DNA of 34,537 bases from Buttiauxella sp. B2 (GTDB lineage Bacteria; Pseudomonadota; Gammaproteobacteria; Enterobacterales; Enterobacteriaceae). The notes below the pieces were generated by a model. The model saw only the letters and a program-made list of their open reading frames with translations, did no database searches and was not told the origin of the DNA. The stretch covers positions 1 to 34,537 of the forward strand of contig NZ_VEXQ01000029.1 in NCBI RefSeq assembly GCF_006376615.1, written 5' to 3'. Shown one piece after another: positions 1 through 8,279 of the stretch (positions are counted from its first letter, which is position 1; every line of letters begins with the position of its first letter). A program made the position numbers and the translations under genes.

Positions 1-1
1 T

Positions 2-78
2 GCACCCATAGCTCAGCTGGATAGAGTACTCGGCTACGAACCGAGCGGTCGGAAGTTCGAATCTTCCTGGGTGCACCA
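2..78 (+). tRNA. argQ: tRNA-Arg (anticodon ACG)
   Basis: Complete 77-nt tRNA with encoded CCA at 76-78. The acceptor stem pairs GCACCCA with TGGGTGC. The anticodon loop CTACGAA carries ACG at 36-38, and the T loop is TTCGAAT. It closely matches the E. coli argVYZQ tRNAs, which lie next to yqaB. ACG is modified to ICG and reads CGU/CGC/CGA. In E. coli these genes form a tandem array; here only the copy nearest yqaB lies in the window, so the precise paralogue symbol is inferred from position. Confidence 0.96.
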
Positions 79-242
79 TCTCCCCTCTGAATACCTTTCT
101 TCTCTGTAATACTCTAATCAACCCCCCCAAAATCTATGTTTATCCATTAGTCACCTTCTGAACTATCTCTATTACAATAAGCGACAATATTATTGGTTTA
201 CGCTAAAGTAACGCCTCAATATTGAGTGATGTGAGGGATGAG

Positions 243-809
243 ATGTACGAACGTTACGAAGGTCTAATTTTCGATATGGACGGAACCATCCTTGATACCG
301 AACCGACACATCGCAAAGCGTGGCTTGAGACGTTAGCGGGCTATGGCATGCAGTTTGACGAACAAGCCATGGTTGCGTTGAACGGTTCTCCAACCTGGCG
401 TATTGCGCAGGCGATTATCGAACTCAATCGTGCAGATCTCGATCCCCATCGTTTAGCGCAAGAAAAAACGCAGGCCGTAAGAACAATGCTTCTTGATACG
501 GTGCGTCCGCTTCCTCTTATTGATGTTGTTAAATCCTGGCATGGTCGTCGTCCGATGGCTGTGGGAACAGGTAGTGAGAGTGATATTGCCGAAGCGCTGC
601 TAAAGCATTTGGGTTTACGTCAGTATTTCTCCGCCGTTGTCGCGGCTGATCATGTTAAAAACCACAAACCTGCTCCCGACACATTTTTGCTGTGCGCCGA
701 ATTAATGGGTGTTGCACCACAAAAATGTGTGGTGTTTGAAGATGCAGATTTTGGTCTTGAAGCAGCGCGCGCAGCAGGAATGGATGGTGTGGATGTCCGC
801 CTGCTGTGA
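243..809 (+). CDS. yqaB: HAD-family fructose-1-phosphate/6-phosphogluconate phosphatase YqaB
   Basis: A 188-aa cytosolic HAD-like hydrolase, collinear with E. coli YqaB, a phosphatase known to act on fructose-1-phosphate and 6-phosphogluconate. Motif I is FDMDGTILD, with nucleophile Asp11 and acid/base Asp13. The small alpha-helical cap follows, then motif II in AVGTGSES, the motif III lysine in NHKPAPD, and the acidic motif IV in VFEDADFG. The ATG at 243 was chosen over an in-frame ATG at 222 because GAGGG at 233-237 is well placed and MYERY is the family N-terminus. The stop overlaps the GTG start of yqaA by 3 bases, so the two genes look translationally coupled. Confidence 0.95.
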   Translation: MYERYEGLIFDMDGTILDTEPTHRKAWLETLAGYGMQFDEQAMVALNGSPTWRIAQAIIELNRADLDPHRLAQEKTQAVRTMLLDTVRPLPLIDVVKSWHGRRPMAVGTGSESDIAEALLKHLGLRQYFSAVVAADHVKNHKPAPDTFLLCAELMGVAPQKCVVFEDADFGLEAARAAGMDGVDVRLL

Positions 810-1234
810 GTGAGACTCTTTCACTTTTATCGTTATTTTCCAGTAGTTTTCTTAGCGCGACTTTATTGCCTGGAAGTTCAGAGGCCGTACTAATAGCACT
901 GCTGCTTGCGGGAGTCGGGCCCACCTGGTTGCTTATCTTAATAGCAACAATGGGTAATAGCCTTGGTGGTTTGACTAACGTTATTCTAGGGCGTTTTTTT
1001 CCGTTGCGGGAACAATCTCGCTGGCATGGGAAGGTAACAGCCTGGCTAGTTCGTTTTGGCCCGGCAACATTATTACTCAGCTGGATGCCTTTAGTTGGCG
1101 ATCTGCTGTGCCTGTTAGCTGGCGTGCTACGAATGCGCTGGGGACCAGTAATCTTTTGTTTATGCCTTGGTAAAGCGCTTCGCTATATCGTTGTAGCGGC
1201 TGCAACGATTCAAGGTATGGAGTGGTGGCACTAA
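806..1234 (+). CDS. yqaA: Inner-membrane protein YqaA (DedA/VTT-like)
   Basis: A 142-aa hydrophobic protein, the same length as E. coli YqaA and similar throughout. It begins with GTG inside the end of yqaB (GTGA overlap). It has about four membrane segments, and the central GNSLGGLTNVILGR stretch is typical of small SNARE-associated/VTT (DedA-like) membrane proteins. Its substrate is unknown; DedA-type proteins are linked to lipid scrambling and membrane homeostasis, but that should not be assumed for YqaA. The pairing with a cytosolic sugar phosphatase is conserved with E. coli but unexplained. Confidence 0.92.
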   Translation: MSETLSLLSLFSSSFLSATLLPGSSEAVLIALLLAGVGPTWLLILIATMGNSLGGLTNVILGRFFPLREQSRWHGKVTAWLVRFGPATLLLSWMPLVGDLLCLLAGVLRMRWGPVIFCLCLGKALRYIVVAAATIQGMEWWH

Positions 1235-1313
1235 TTGAGTGGACTGATATTTATCATCGCCATCTAAAACAATTATGCTTAATAAAAATGAATTCGACAG
1301 GCGGGAGGTCAAT

Positions 1314-2870
1314 TTGATCCCGAACGTATCACAGGCGCTGGCCTGGCTGGAACAGAACCCTCAGGCAGTAAACGGTATTCGTCGTGGTCTTGAACGTGAA
1401 ACGCTACGCGTCACGGCAGATGGTCAGTTGGCGACAACAGGTCACCCGGAAAGCCTTGGTTCAGCGCTGACACACAAATGGATCACTACAGATTTCGCAG
1501 AAGCTTTGCTGGAGTTTATTACTCCAGTTGAGGGCGATATCGACCATATGCTGACCTTCATGCGCGATATTCATCGCCATACGGCTCGTGAGTTGGGCGA
1601 CGAGCGCATGTGGCCGCTGAGCATGCCATGCTATATCAACGACGGTCAAAACATTGAGCTGGCGCAGTATGGCTCATCGAACAACGGACGTTTTAAGACG
1701 TTATACCGTGAAGGTTTAAAAAACCGTTACGGTGCGTTGATGCAGACTATTTCTGGTGTGCACTATAACTTTTCGCTTCCACTGGAATTCTGGCAGGCAC
1801 GTCTGGGTGTAGAAGATGCTCAAAGCGGCAAAGAAGCGATTTCTGCCGGATATTTCCGTCTGATTCGCAACTACTACCGTTTTGGCTGGGTTATCCCTTA
1901 TTTATTCGGTGCGTCACCTGCTATCTGCTCATCGTTCCTGCAAGGGAAAGAAAGCTCGCTGCCGTTTGTAAAAACCGAATGTGGCATGAGTTACCTGCCG
2001 TATGCGACTTCATTACGTCTGAGCGATTTGGGTTACACCAACAAATCCCAGAGCAATTTGGGCATTACGTTTAACGATCTGGAGACTTACGTCGCTGGGT
2101 TGAAACGCGCTATCAAAACGCCATCGGAAGAATACGCGCGTATGGGTCTTGAGAAGGACGGTAAACGCCTTCAAATCAACACCAACGTGCTGCAAATCGA
2201 AAATGAACTCTATGCACCGATTCGCCCTAAACGCGTTACAGCTGAAGGAGAGTCACCTTCTGACGCACTGATGCGCGGTGGAATTGAATATATCGAAGTG
2301 CGTTCGCTTGATATCAACCCGTTTTCACCTATTGGCGTTGATGAGCAGCAAGTTCGTTTCCTCGACTTGTTCATGATTTGGTGTGTGTTGGCAGATGCAC
2401 CTGAAATGAGCAGTGACGAATTGCTTTGCACCCGCAAAAACTGGAATCGTGTGATTCTGGAAGGGCGCAAACCTGGCCTGACGTTGGGTATGGGTTGTGA
2501 AACCGCACAGCATCCATTGGCAAAAGTCGGCAAAGATCTGTTCACTGATTTGCGCCGTGTAGCAGAAACACTGGATGGCATTGCCGGAAACAGCGAATAC
2601 CAGGATGTTTGTGACCAACTGGTCGCGTGTTTTGACAATCCGGAATTAACGTACTCTGCACGTATTTTGCGGTCTATGATTGATAATGGTATTGGTGGAA
2701 CGGGGCTTGCGTTGGCGGAGCTTTATCGCCAGATGCTAGTACAGGAACCGCTGGAGATTTTGACCGAGGACGTATTGCAGAAGGAGCATGATGCTTCATG
2801 GCAACGTCAGCGAGATATCGAAGCCAGTGATACAGAACCGTTTGATGTGTGGCTTGCAAAACACGCCTGA
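1314..2870 (+). CDS. gshA: Glutamate-cysteine ligase (TTG start)
   Basis: This enzyme joins L-glutamate and L-cysteine using ATP, the first and rate-limiting step of glutathione synthesis, in the cytosol. The 518-aa product equals the E. coli length and is similar along its whole length; conserved blocks include [13 protein letters not shown] near the N-terminus, [27 protein letters not shown] and [19 protein letters not shown] longer ATG-initiated frame starts at 1275, but GGGAGGT at 1302-1308 sits directly before TTG at 1314 and the homology begins there. E. coli gshA also uses TTG, a start that keeps translation low. No strong terminator for gshA is visible; the hairpin at 2884-2902 has its T-tract on the other strand. 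Confidence 0.97.
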   Translation: MIPNVSQALAWLEQNPQAVNGIRRGLERETLRVTADGQLATTGHPESLGSALTHKWITTDFAEALLEFITPVEGDIDHMLTFMRDIHRHTARELGDERMWPLSMPCYINDGQNIELAQYGSSNNGRFKTLYREGLKNRYGALMQTISGVHYNFSLPLEFWQARLGVEDAQSGKEAISAGYFRLIRNYYRFGWVIPYLFGASPAICSSFLQGKESSLPFVKTECGMSYLPYATSLRLSDLGYTNKSQSNLGITFNDLETYVAGLKRAIKTPSEEYARMGLEKDGKRLQINTNVLQIENELYAPIRPKRVTAEGESPSDALMRGGIEYIEVRSLDINPFSPIGVDEQQVRFLDLFMIWCVLADAPEMSSDELLCTRKNWNRVILEGRKPGLTLGMGCETAQHPLAKVGKDLFTDLRRVAETLDGIAGNSEYQDVCDQLVACFDNPELTYSARILRSMIDNGIGGTGLALAELYRQMLVQEPLEILTEDVLQKEHDASWQRQRDIEASDTEPFDVWLAKHA

Positions 2871-2878
2871 CACAAAAG

Positions 2879-2952
2879 AAAAAGGCCACAATCAGTGTGG
2901 CCAAAATATCAATCTCTGAATCAGGGATGATGATAACAAATGCGCGTCTTTC
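2879..2952 (-). ncRNA. micA: MicA small regulatory RNA
   Basis: The reverse complement begins GAAAGACGCGCATTTG and runs through ATCATCATCCCTGA, the region that in E. coli base-pairs with ompA mRNA. It ends in a terminator hairpin (stem 2884-2890/2896-2902, GGCCACA/TGTGGCC) followed by TTTTT. Size (74 nt), sequence and position between gshA and luxS match E. coli MicA, an Hfq-dependent sRNA that represses ompA and other porin or surface genes during envelope stress. The seed region is unchanged; differences from E. coli sit in the linker and in the terminator loop. Confidence 0.95.
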
Positions 2953-2958
2953 ATATAC

Positions 2959-2986
2959 TCAGAGTGGTGTAGGAAAGAATGGTTCA
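2959..2986 (-). promoter_or_regulatory. sigmaE-type promoter of micA
   Basis: On the minus strand, TGAAC (complement of 2982-2986) and TCTGA (complement of 2959-2963) are about 18 bp apart. TCTGA ends six bases before the MicA 5' end at 2952. Both resemble the sigmaE -35 (GGAACTT) and -10 (TCTRA) elements, and MicA is known to be sigmaE-dependent. The promoter lies in the luxS leader, so micA and luxS are divergently transcribed from overlapping DNA. Confidence 0.75.
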
Positions 2987-3023
2987 TTTTTTTTTAAAAA
3001 AATCACTTATCGGAGGTGATCAG

Positions 3024-3539
3024 ATGCCGTTGTTGGATAGCTTCACAGTTGACCATACCCGCATGGGCGCACCAGCAGTGCGTGTAGCGAAAACGATGCA
3101 TACGCCTCATGGCGATACTATTACTGTATTTGATCTGCGTTTTTGCATCCCGAACAAGGAAGTGATGCCAGAAAAAGGGATTCATACACTTGAACACCTG
3201 TTTGCTGGATTTATGCGTGACCACCTGAACGGGAATGGCGTAGAGATCATTGATATTTCACCAATGGGTTGCCGTACCGGTTTCTACATGAGTCTGATTG
3301 GTGTACCGGAAGAGACTCGTGTTGCCGATGCATGGAAAGCGGCAATGGAAGATGTACTGAAGGTGAAAGAGCAAAACCAGATCCCAGAGCTGAACGTTTA
3401 CCAATGTGGGACTTACCACATGCACTCGCTGCAAGAAGCGCAGGATATCGCGCGTCACATTCTTGAGCATGGTGTTAGTGTTAACAGCAACGAAGAGTTG
3501 GCTTTGCCGAAAGAGACACTCAAAGAGCTGCACATCTAG
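3024..3539 (+). CDS. luxS: S-ribosylhomocysteine lyase (AI-2 synthase) LuxS
   Basis: Cleaves S-ribosylhomocysteine to homocysteine and DPD, the precursor of the quorum signal AI-2, as part of the activated methyl cycle. The 171-aa product matches the E. coli length. The metal site is intact: HTLEH gives His54 and His58, and Cys128 lies in YQCGTYH. The catalytic Cys83 lies in MGCRTGFY. The ATG at 3024 is preceded by GGAGGTGAT at 3012-3020, so the in-frame ATG at 2979 is rejected. Its leader overlaps the divergent micA promoter. Confidence 0.98.
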   Translation: MPLLDSFTVDHTRMGAPAVRVAKTMHTPHGDTITVFDLRFCIPNKEVMPEKGIHTLEHLFAGFMRDHLNGNGVEIIDISPMGCRTGFYMSLIGVPEETRVADAWKAAMEDVLKVKEQNQIPELNVYQCGTYHMHSLQEAQDIARHILEHGVSVNSNEELALPKETLKELHI

Positions 3540-3556
3540 TCTGATGCATGATGAAA

Positions 3557-3578
3557 AAAGGGGCCTATCGGCCCCTTT
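3557..3578. terminator. Bidirectional terminator between luxS and emrB
   Basis: A 9-bp perfect stem AAAGGGGCC/GGCCCCTTT closes a TATC loop. It lies 18 bases after the luxS stop and 13 bases after the emrB stop on the other strand. Read on the minus strand, the stem is followed by TTTTTT, so it is strongest for the emrRAB transcript. On the plus strand the T-run is short and broken (TTTCGTGTTTC). Confidence 0.88.
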
Positions 3579-3590
3579 CGTGTTTCTGAC

Positions 3591-5138
3591 TTAGTGCGCG
3601 CCACCGCCGCCACCGCCGGCACCAAATGGTGGTCTGGCAAACCATATCAGACCCAGCAGCAAGATAAATATTCCCGCTGAAACCCAGAAAATCTCGTTGG
3701 CAGAAATAATCAGCCCCTGGTTGGTAATCTGCTGTGCAATATAGCCAGAGGCTTGTTGCGGCGACATACCCAGACCTTCTAGTTGCGAGTACATTTGCTG
3801 CGCATTCGGGTTAAACGGCGTAACGGACTCCGTTAACTGCGCGTGGTGCATTGCCTCGCGGTTAGTCCACAGCGTTGTGGTTATCGATGTACCAATCGAA
3901 CCTGCAAGTGTTCGGGTAAAGTTCGACAAACTCGATGCTGCGGCCATACGCTCAGGTGGTAACCCGGAAAGCGTAATTGTCGTCAGTGGCATAAAGAAGC
4001 AGGCCACGGCGAAGCCCTGAATAAACTGCGGCCATGCCGACGCGCCAAAATCCATTCCCGGCTCGAAGGTATATGCACGCCAGTAGAAACAGACGGCATA
4101 CATAATAAAGCTGAACGTAACCAGCTTTCGCATATCAAGCTTATGAGCAAAACGCCCGATAATCGGCGACAGCAATACAGGAAGAAGCCCAACGGGAGCC
4201 GAAGCTAAACCTGCCCAGGTTGCCGTGTAGCCATATACCTCCTGCAATAGCTGCGGCAGTAAAACAATGGCGCCGAAGTAGAGCATGTAGGCCAGACTGA
4301 TACATAAACAACCAATGGTAAAGTTTCGCGACTTAAACAACGACAGGTCAACTATCGGGTTATCGTCCGTCAACTCCCAAACAATTAAGAAGCTAATCGC
4401 CACCACCGCGACTATAGTCAGGACTATCACTTCTGTTGAGTTAAACCAATCCAGCTCTTTACCACGGTCGAGCATGATTTGCAGGCTACCAATGCCCAAA
4501 ACCAATAGCGCGAGGCCAATGGCGTCAATGCGGCGATGCTCGGTTCTGGTTTCACGCCCACGCAATGTTTGCAGCGTCAGCAGTACGACCACCGCACCAA
4601 TAGGTACGTTGATAAAGAAGATCCAACCCCAATGGTAGTTGTCACTGATAAAACCACCGAGAATTGGCCCACAGATTGGTGCCACGATAACTGTCATCGA
4701 CCACAGCGCCAGCGCGATACTTCGCTTGGCAGGCGGATAGTTATTTAGCAATAAACTTTGTGACAGCGGGATAAGTGGCCCGGCAACAATCCCCTGGATA
4801 ACGCGGAAGAAAATCAGCATCTCCAGACTGTTGGACATGCCGCACGCCCATGACGCTAACACGAACAGAATCGTTGACCACATGAACAACTTCACTTCAC
4901 CCAGGCGCTTGGCAAGCCACCCGGTAATAGGAATTGAGATGGCATTTGCCACCCCAAACGAAGTGATAACCCAGGTCCCCTGACTCAGTGACGAGCCAAG
5001 GTTACCGGCAATGGTCGGAATAGCCACGTTGGCGATGGTGGAGTCCAGCACCTGCATAAAGGTCGCCAAAGACAAGGCGATGGTCATAATGACCAGTGGA
5101 GCCCCTTCCAGCGGTTTTTGCGGTATCTGCTGTTTCAT
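3591..5138 (-). CDS. emrB: Multidrug efflux MFS permease EmrB
   Basis: A proton-driven DHA2-family (14-segment) transporter of the inner membrane that works with EmrA and TolC to expel hydrophobic toxins such as uncouplers and nalidixic acid. The product is 515 aa against 512 in E. coli, with near-identity over long stretches. The DHA motif LDSTIANVAIPTI is in segment 1, and motif C (APICGPILGG) is in segment 5. The C-terminus keeps the unusual glycine-rich GAGGGGGGAH tail. It starts 15 bases after the emrA stop, in one operon with emrR and emrA. Confidence 0.97.
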   Translation of the reverse strand: MKQQIPQKPLEGAPLVIMTIALSLATFMQVLDSTIANVAIPTIAGNLGSSLSQGTWVITSFGVANAISIPITGWLAKRLGEVKLFMWSTILFVLASWACGMSNSLEMLIFFRVIQGIVAGPLIPLSQSLLLNNYPPAKRSIALALWSMTVIVAPICGPILGGFISDNYHWGWIFFINVPIGAVVVLLTLQTLRGRETRTEHRRIDAIGLALLVLGIGSLQIMLDRGKELDWFNSTEVIVLTIVAVVAISFLIVWELTDDNPIVDLSLFKSRNFTIGCLCISLAYMLYFGAIVLLPQLLQEVYGYTATWAGLASAPVGLLPVLLSPIIGRFAHKLDMRKLVTFSFIMYAVCFYWRAYTFEPGMDFGASAWPQFIQGFAVACFFMPLTTITLSGLPPERMAAASSLSNFTRTLAGSIGTSITTTLWTNREAMHHAQLTESVTPFNPNAQQMYSQLEGLGMSPQQASGYIAQQITNQGLIISANEIFWVSAGIFILLLGLIWFARPPFGAGGGGGGAH

Positions 5139-5153
5139 ACAAGCTCCGCTTTG

Positions 5154-6326
5154 TTAACCCGCATTGGCCTGGATGATGTTATTGATAAGCTGATTAGCTG
5201 GCGCAAGATTGAGTTCACGCGCATTGCTTTCATACACCGGAGAGTGGCGAGTCTCGTTTGCCAGCATGCTACCGTCGCGATTACTGGTATCCACATTGAC
5301 TAAAGTGGACAGGCCAATACGCAGCGGATGTTGTTCTAACTGCTTCGCGTCTAGCTCAATACGTACAGGCAGACGCTGAACAACTTTGATCCAGTTACCG
5401 GTGGCGTTTTGGGCTGGCAGAAGTGAGAACGCGCTGCCGGTACCCATATCAAGGCCCACGACTTTACCGGTGTATTCAACTTTATCACCATAAATATCAC
5501 TGACAACCGTCGCCGGTTGGCCGATACGCATATGCGCAAGTTGTGTCTCTTTAAAGTTCGCATCCACCCACAAACCATTCGCCGGTACGATAGCCATCAG
5601 CGGAGTGGTTGGGCTAATCTGCGCGCCAACCTGTACAACGCGGCGTGAAACATAGCCGGTCATTGGGCTGACTATCTTAGTCCGTTGCAGCGCCATCCAG
5701 GCATTACGCAACTCGGCCGCAGCTTGTTTAACACTAGGCTGCTCATCGAGTTTACTACCGAGAATCATTGCCTGGTTGGCATTATATTGTTGAATGGCAA
5801 CATCCAGTTGCGCTTGAGCCGATGTGACGGCATCTCGGGCGTGTTGCAGTTCTTCACGGCCAATCAGATTTGCATTACCCAACGGCACGCGACGGTTCAG
5901 GTCACTTTGAGCCTGCGCCAATGATGTTTTTTGCAGCTCAATATTAGCCTGATACTGCTTACTGTTAATCATTAACTGACGCGTCTGACGTACGCTTGAA
6001 GCTAGCACGGTTTGTGCTTGCTCAAAGGCTTGCTCCGCATCAGCCTGGTCTAGTGTCACCAGTACATCGCCCTGTTTAACGAAGTCGGTGTTATCAGCCC
6101 AAACTTTGGTTACGCTTCCGGAAACCTGGGACATTATCTGCACCTGATTCCCAGCCACATACGCATCATCCGTATTTTCGTAGTGACGTAACACTAAAAA
6201 CCAATAGATCCCATATGCCACAGCAATAATTACAAACAGCAAGGTCAATACAAGTAAGGCACCTTTACGTTTACCTTTCTTGTTACCCGGCTGCTGCGGG
6301 GTTTGAGTCTCCGCATGTGCGCTCAT
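5154..6326 (-). CDS. emrA: Membrane fusion protein EmrA
   Basis: Periplasmic adaptor joining EmrB to the outer-membrane channel TolC. The 390-aa product equals the E. coli length. It has a short cytoplasmic tail, one membrane segment at about residues 25-46, then the first half of the lipoyl/barrel-sandwich domain (DDAYVAGNQVQIMSQVSG), a long alpha-hairpin rich in Gln/Ala, and the second lipoyl half and beta-barrel (SPMTGYVSRRVVQVGAQI). The ATG at 6326 has GGAG nearby and gives the family N-terminus MSAHAETQTPQQP; an in-frame ATG four codons upstream is not needed. Confidence 0.96.
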   Translation of the reverse strand: MSAHAETQTPQQPGNKKGKRKGALLVLTLLFVIIAVAYGIYWFLVLRHYENTDDAYVAGNQVQIMSQVSGSVTKVWADNTDFVKQGDVLVTLDQADAEQAFEQAQTVLASSVRQTRQLMINSKQYQANIELQKTSLAQAQSDLNRRVPLGNANLIGREELQHARDAVTSAQAQLDVAIQQYNANQAMILGSKLDEQPSVKQAAAELRNAWMALQRTKIVSPMTGYVSRRVVQVGAQISPTTPLMAIVPANGLWVDANFKETQLAHMRIGQPATVVSDIYGDKVEYTGKVVGLDMGTGSAFSLLPAQNATGNWIKVVQRLPVRIELDAKQLEQHPLRIGLSTLVNVDTSNRDGSMLANETRHSPVYESNARELNLAPANQLINNIIQANAG

Positions 6327-6382
6327 GCTTATCTCCACACTTTTTTATTATAGTGATCGGCTGAGCCGACCTGTTAGACCCA

Positions 6383-6412
6383 ACAGGCCAGCAAGGTAAG
6401 TTGCTGGCCTGT
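6383..6412. promoter_or_regulatory. Strong hairpin in the emrR-emrA gap
   Basis: A perfect 12-bp inverted repeat, ACAGGCCAGCAA/TTGCTGGCCTGT, around a GGTAAG loop. It lies 48 bases after the emrR stop and 56 bases before the emrA start. No T-tract follows on the minus strand, so it is not a simple intrinsic terminator. It could protect the upstream emrR message or set the ratio of repressor to pump; this is inference. Confidence 0.6.
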
Positions 6413-6460
6413 CAGTATTCATCTTTTCTGGGACACTACGATGTAACGCGATGACGGCAC

Positions 6461-6991
6461 TTAGCGCACGGCTTCCAGTACAGTCTGGTCTGCATCCATT
6501 TTATCAAGGCGGGTGAGCAGCTTTCGGGTAATCTGTTCCAACTGCTCTTTTTCCGAACCACTCAGTACAGACCAAAGCTCGTGTAAGCAGTTGTGCTGCG
6601 GTGGTAACACCTGACGTAAGAATTCATGACCTTTTTCGGTCAAATGCAGATGCAGGCAGCGGCGATCGTTATCGCTTTCGCGACGCTCAATCCAGCCACG
6701 CTTTTCAAGTTCATCAGCAATTCGGGTCGCATTGGTGCGAGAAGACCCCAAAGCACAGCTTAATTCTGAAGGCTGGATGCTGTGGTTTTCCTGCGATTCA
6801 AGTGTGATCAACGCCATAAATAGCGTCTCGTTAATGCCCTGAGCTTTCAGCATCTTATTGCGGTTTTCCAAAAGCTTGCCCTGCATGTGCATACACAGGC
6901 GTGTCAGCAGAATTTCCTGATACGGGAAATCCTCATAGCGTTTGGCGCGAAATTTTAGCATTTGTTCAATGGGCGTAAACGAACTATCCAT
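6461..6991 (-). CDS. emrR: MarR-family repressor EmrR (MprA)
   Basis: A 176-aa MarR-type winged-helix repressor, equal in length to E. coli EmrR/MprA and nearly identical through the DNA-binding region (about residues 65-125, containing [20 protein letters not shown] and the wing [11 protein letters not shown]). In E. coli it represses its own emrRAB operon and releases DNA on binding uncouplers, salicylate or nalidixic acid. It is the first gene of emrRAB here too. The C-terminal ten residues differ from E. coli. Confidence 0.96.
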   Translation of the reverse strand: MDSSFTPIEQMLKFRAKRYEDFPYQEILLTRLCMHMQGKLLENRNKMLKAQGINETLFMALITLESQENHSIQPSELSCALGSSRTNATRIADELEKRGWIERRESDNDRRCLHLHLTEKGHEFLRQVLPPQHNCLHELWSVLSGSEKEQLEQITRKLLTRLDKMDADQTVLEAVR

Positions 6992-7021
6992 TTTGGCATA
7001 ACCTCATTAGTTGCGGTCGAT

Positions 7022-7050
7022 ATAATAACGATGGTGACAAATAAAGTAAA
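7022..7050 (-). promoter_or_regulatory. Candidate emrRAB promoter
   Basis: On the minus strand TTTACT (complement of 7045-7050) and TATTAT (complement of 7022-7027) are separated by exactly 17 bp, a plausible sigma70 pair. The -10 ends about 30 bases before the emrR ATG. The surrounding 85 bp between emrR and ygaH is AT-rich and would hold the EmrR operator, but no clear dyad stands out. Confidence 0.5.
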
Positions 7051-7076
7051 TGTATTGTTTATACGTTTTTTAATTG

Positions 7077-7418
7077 TCAGACGGTGATCACCATCATGAG
7101 TTTCCAGGTTAATCCATAACCCAGAGCACTTAATAACGTCGGGATGATAATGCTGCGAGTCTTATAAAAGCTCAGCCCGAGAATGATAAAGCCCATAAGT
7201 GTAGGAACAAGACGCTGAGCGTCGTGCAGGATTTCAGGCACACTTGAAACCACCAGCAAGGCACAAATTGACGCGATACCAATACTGTCGAGCAGCACAC
7301 CTGTTGCGCCTCGTTTTGCCGGGCGAGTCGAATTCGCCCTGATGCGCAGAGGCAAATAACGGAACAGATAGTTGGCTAACCCAACCAGTAGACCCAGCAA
7401 AAGTACTTGAGTACTCAT
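7077..7418 (-). CDS. ygaH: Branched-chain amino acid exporter small subunit YgaH (AzlD family)
   Basis: A 113-aa AzlD-family protein with three to four membrane segments, aligned with E. coli YgaH (111 aa); conserved blocks are [27 protein letters not shown] and [16 protein letters not shown]. With YgaZ it forms an inner-membrane exporter of L-valine and probably other branched-chain amino acids. Its ATG overlaps the ygaZ TGA by four bases (ATGA), a classic translational-coupling arrangement; longer upstream in-frame starts run inside ygaZ and are rejected. Confidence 0.94.
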   Translation of the reverse strand: MSTQVLLLGLLVGLANYLFRYLPLRIRANSTRPAKRGATGVLLDSIGIASICALLVVSSVPEILHDAQRLVPTLMGFIILGLSFYKTRSIIIPTLLSALGYGLTWKLMMVITV

Positions 7419-8155
7419 CCTGGCTCTCCTTGATAAAACGCCTGTACCAATGCGGCCAGGCATCCACAAACAATACCTGCCAAAATAGCCGCAGGAATTG
7501 AAACGAGAGTGACGCCTAGCAGAGCACCTGCAAGTGATGCGGTAACCGTCCATGACTGCTTACGCTGGAATGACGCCAACAAGAAGCTCATAAACAGTGC
7601 GGGCAGCATAAAACCTAACGCGGCTTCTACTGCCGGGACGTTATCAAGCAAACCATTACCGGACCATGCACCCAGCGCAGTACCCAAAATCCATGAGAAC
7701 CACGAACTGAATGCGATCCCAATCATCCAGTTTTCGCTCCAGCGGCGGTTATCACGTACTAATTTCGCCGTGGCTGCAGCAAAAACTTCGTCGGTCAGGC
7801 CAAATGCCCAAATCGCAGTTTTAGATTTACGCAACTTGCACGTGATTCGTTGACGCAGGGATGGACCGTATAAGACGTGGCGCACATCCATTGCCATAAC
7901 CGTTAATGCGGCCACCCATAGAGAACTGCCCGCGGCCAGTAATGCTGTAATAACAAATTGACTGGCGCCAGCATAAATAATGCAGGAAAAAAATAAACTT
8001 TCGAGTGGAGTAAATCCCAATTTGGTGGCATTAAGTCCAAACGCAAATGCTACCGGAATATAACTGATGACAATGGGTAAACTGTCTTTCAGCCCTTCAG
8101 TCCAGGTAGCATCGTTCAGATGGTTATTTGATGGAACTGTTTCAGGACTATCCAT
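7415..8155 (-). CDS. ygaZ: Branched-chain amino acid exporter large subunit YgaZ (AzlC family)
   Basis: A 246-aa AzlC-family inner-membrane protein (E. coli 245 aa) with blocks [35 protein letters not shown] and [15 protein letters not shown] near the N-terminal half. It pairs with YgaH to export valine and related amino acids. No strong Shine-Dalgarno is visible before the ATG at 8155, so the start is chosen by homology. A perfect palindrome lies 31-43 bases upstream. Confidence 0.95.
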   Translation of the reverse strand: MDSPETVPSNNHLNDATWTEGLKDSLPIVISYIPVAFAFGLNATKLGFTPLESLFFSCIIYAGASQFVITALLAAGSSLWVAALTVMAMDVRHVLYGPSLRQRITCKLRKSKTAIWAFGLTDEVFAAATAKLVRDNRRWSENWMIGIAFSSWFSWILGTALGAWSGNGLLDNVPAVEAALGFMLPALFMSFLLASFQRKQSWTVTASLAGALLGVTLVSIPAAILAGIVCGCLAALVQAFYQGEPG

Positions 8156-8186
8156 ATTAACTATTTATCTATTTCTGACGTTAATG

Positions 8187-8198
8187 TCACTCGAGTGA
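8187..8198. promoter_or_regulatory. 12-bp palindrome upstream of ygaZ
   Basis: TCACTCGAGTGA is a perfect 12-bp palindrome in the 124-bp gap between ygaY and ygaZ, close to where a ygaZH promoter would sit. It has the size and position of a dimeric repressor operator. The regulator is unknown. Confidence 0.35.
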
Positions 8199-8279
8199 AT
8201 AAACAGGGATAACCTTAACAGACTGGTACGACCCTTAATACCCCAAATTATCCAAGGGGGATGTAAAGGATTAGTGCCA

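Noticed and set aside
1-78. tRNA-Arg as an attachment site of an integrative element
   Set aside because: Downstream is the conserved yqaB-gshA block, with no integrase and no repeated tRNA end in the window.
8239-8257. CCCC/GGGG hairpin after ygaY as a terminator
   Set aside because: The stem is only four pairs and no T-tract follows.
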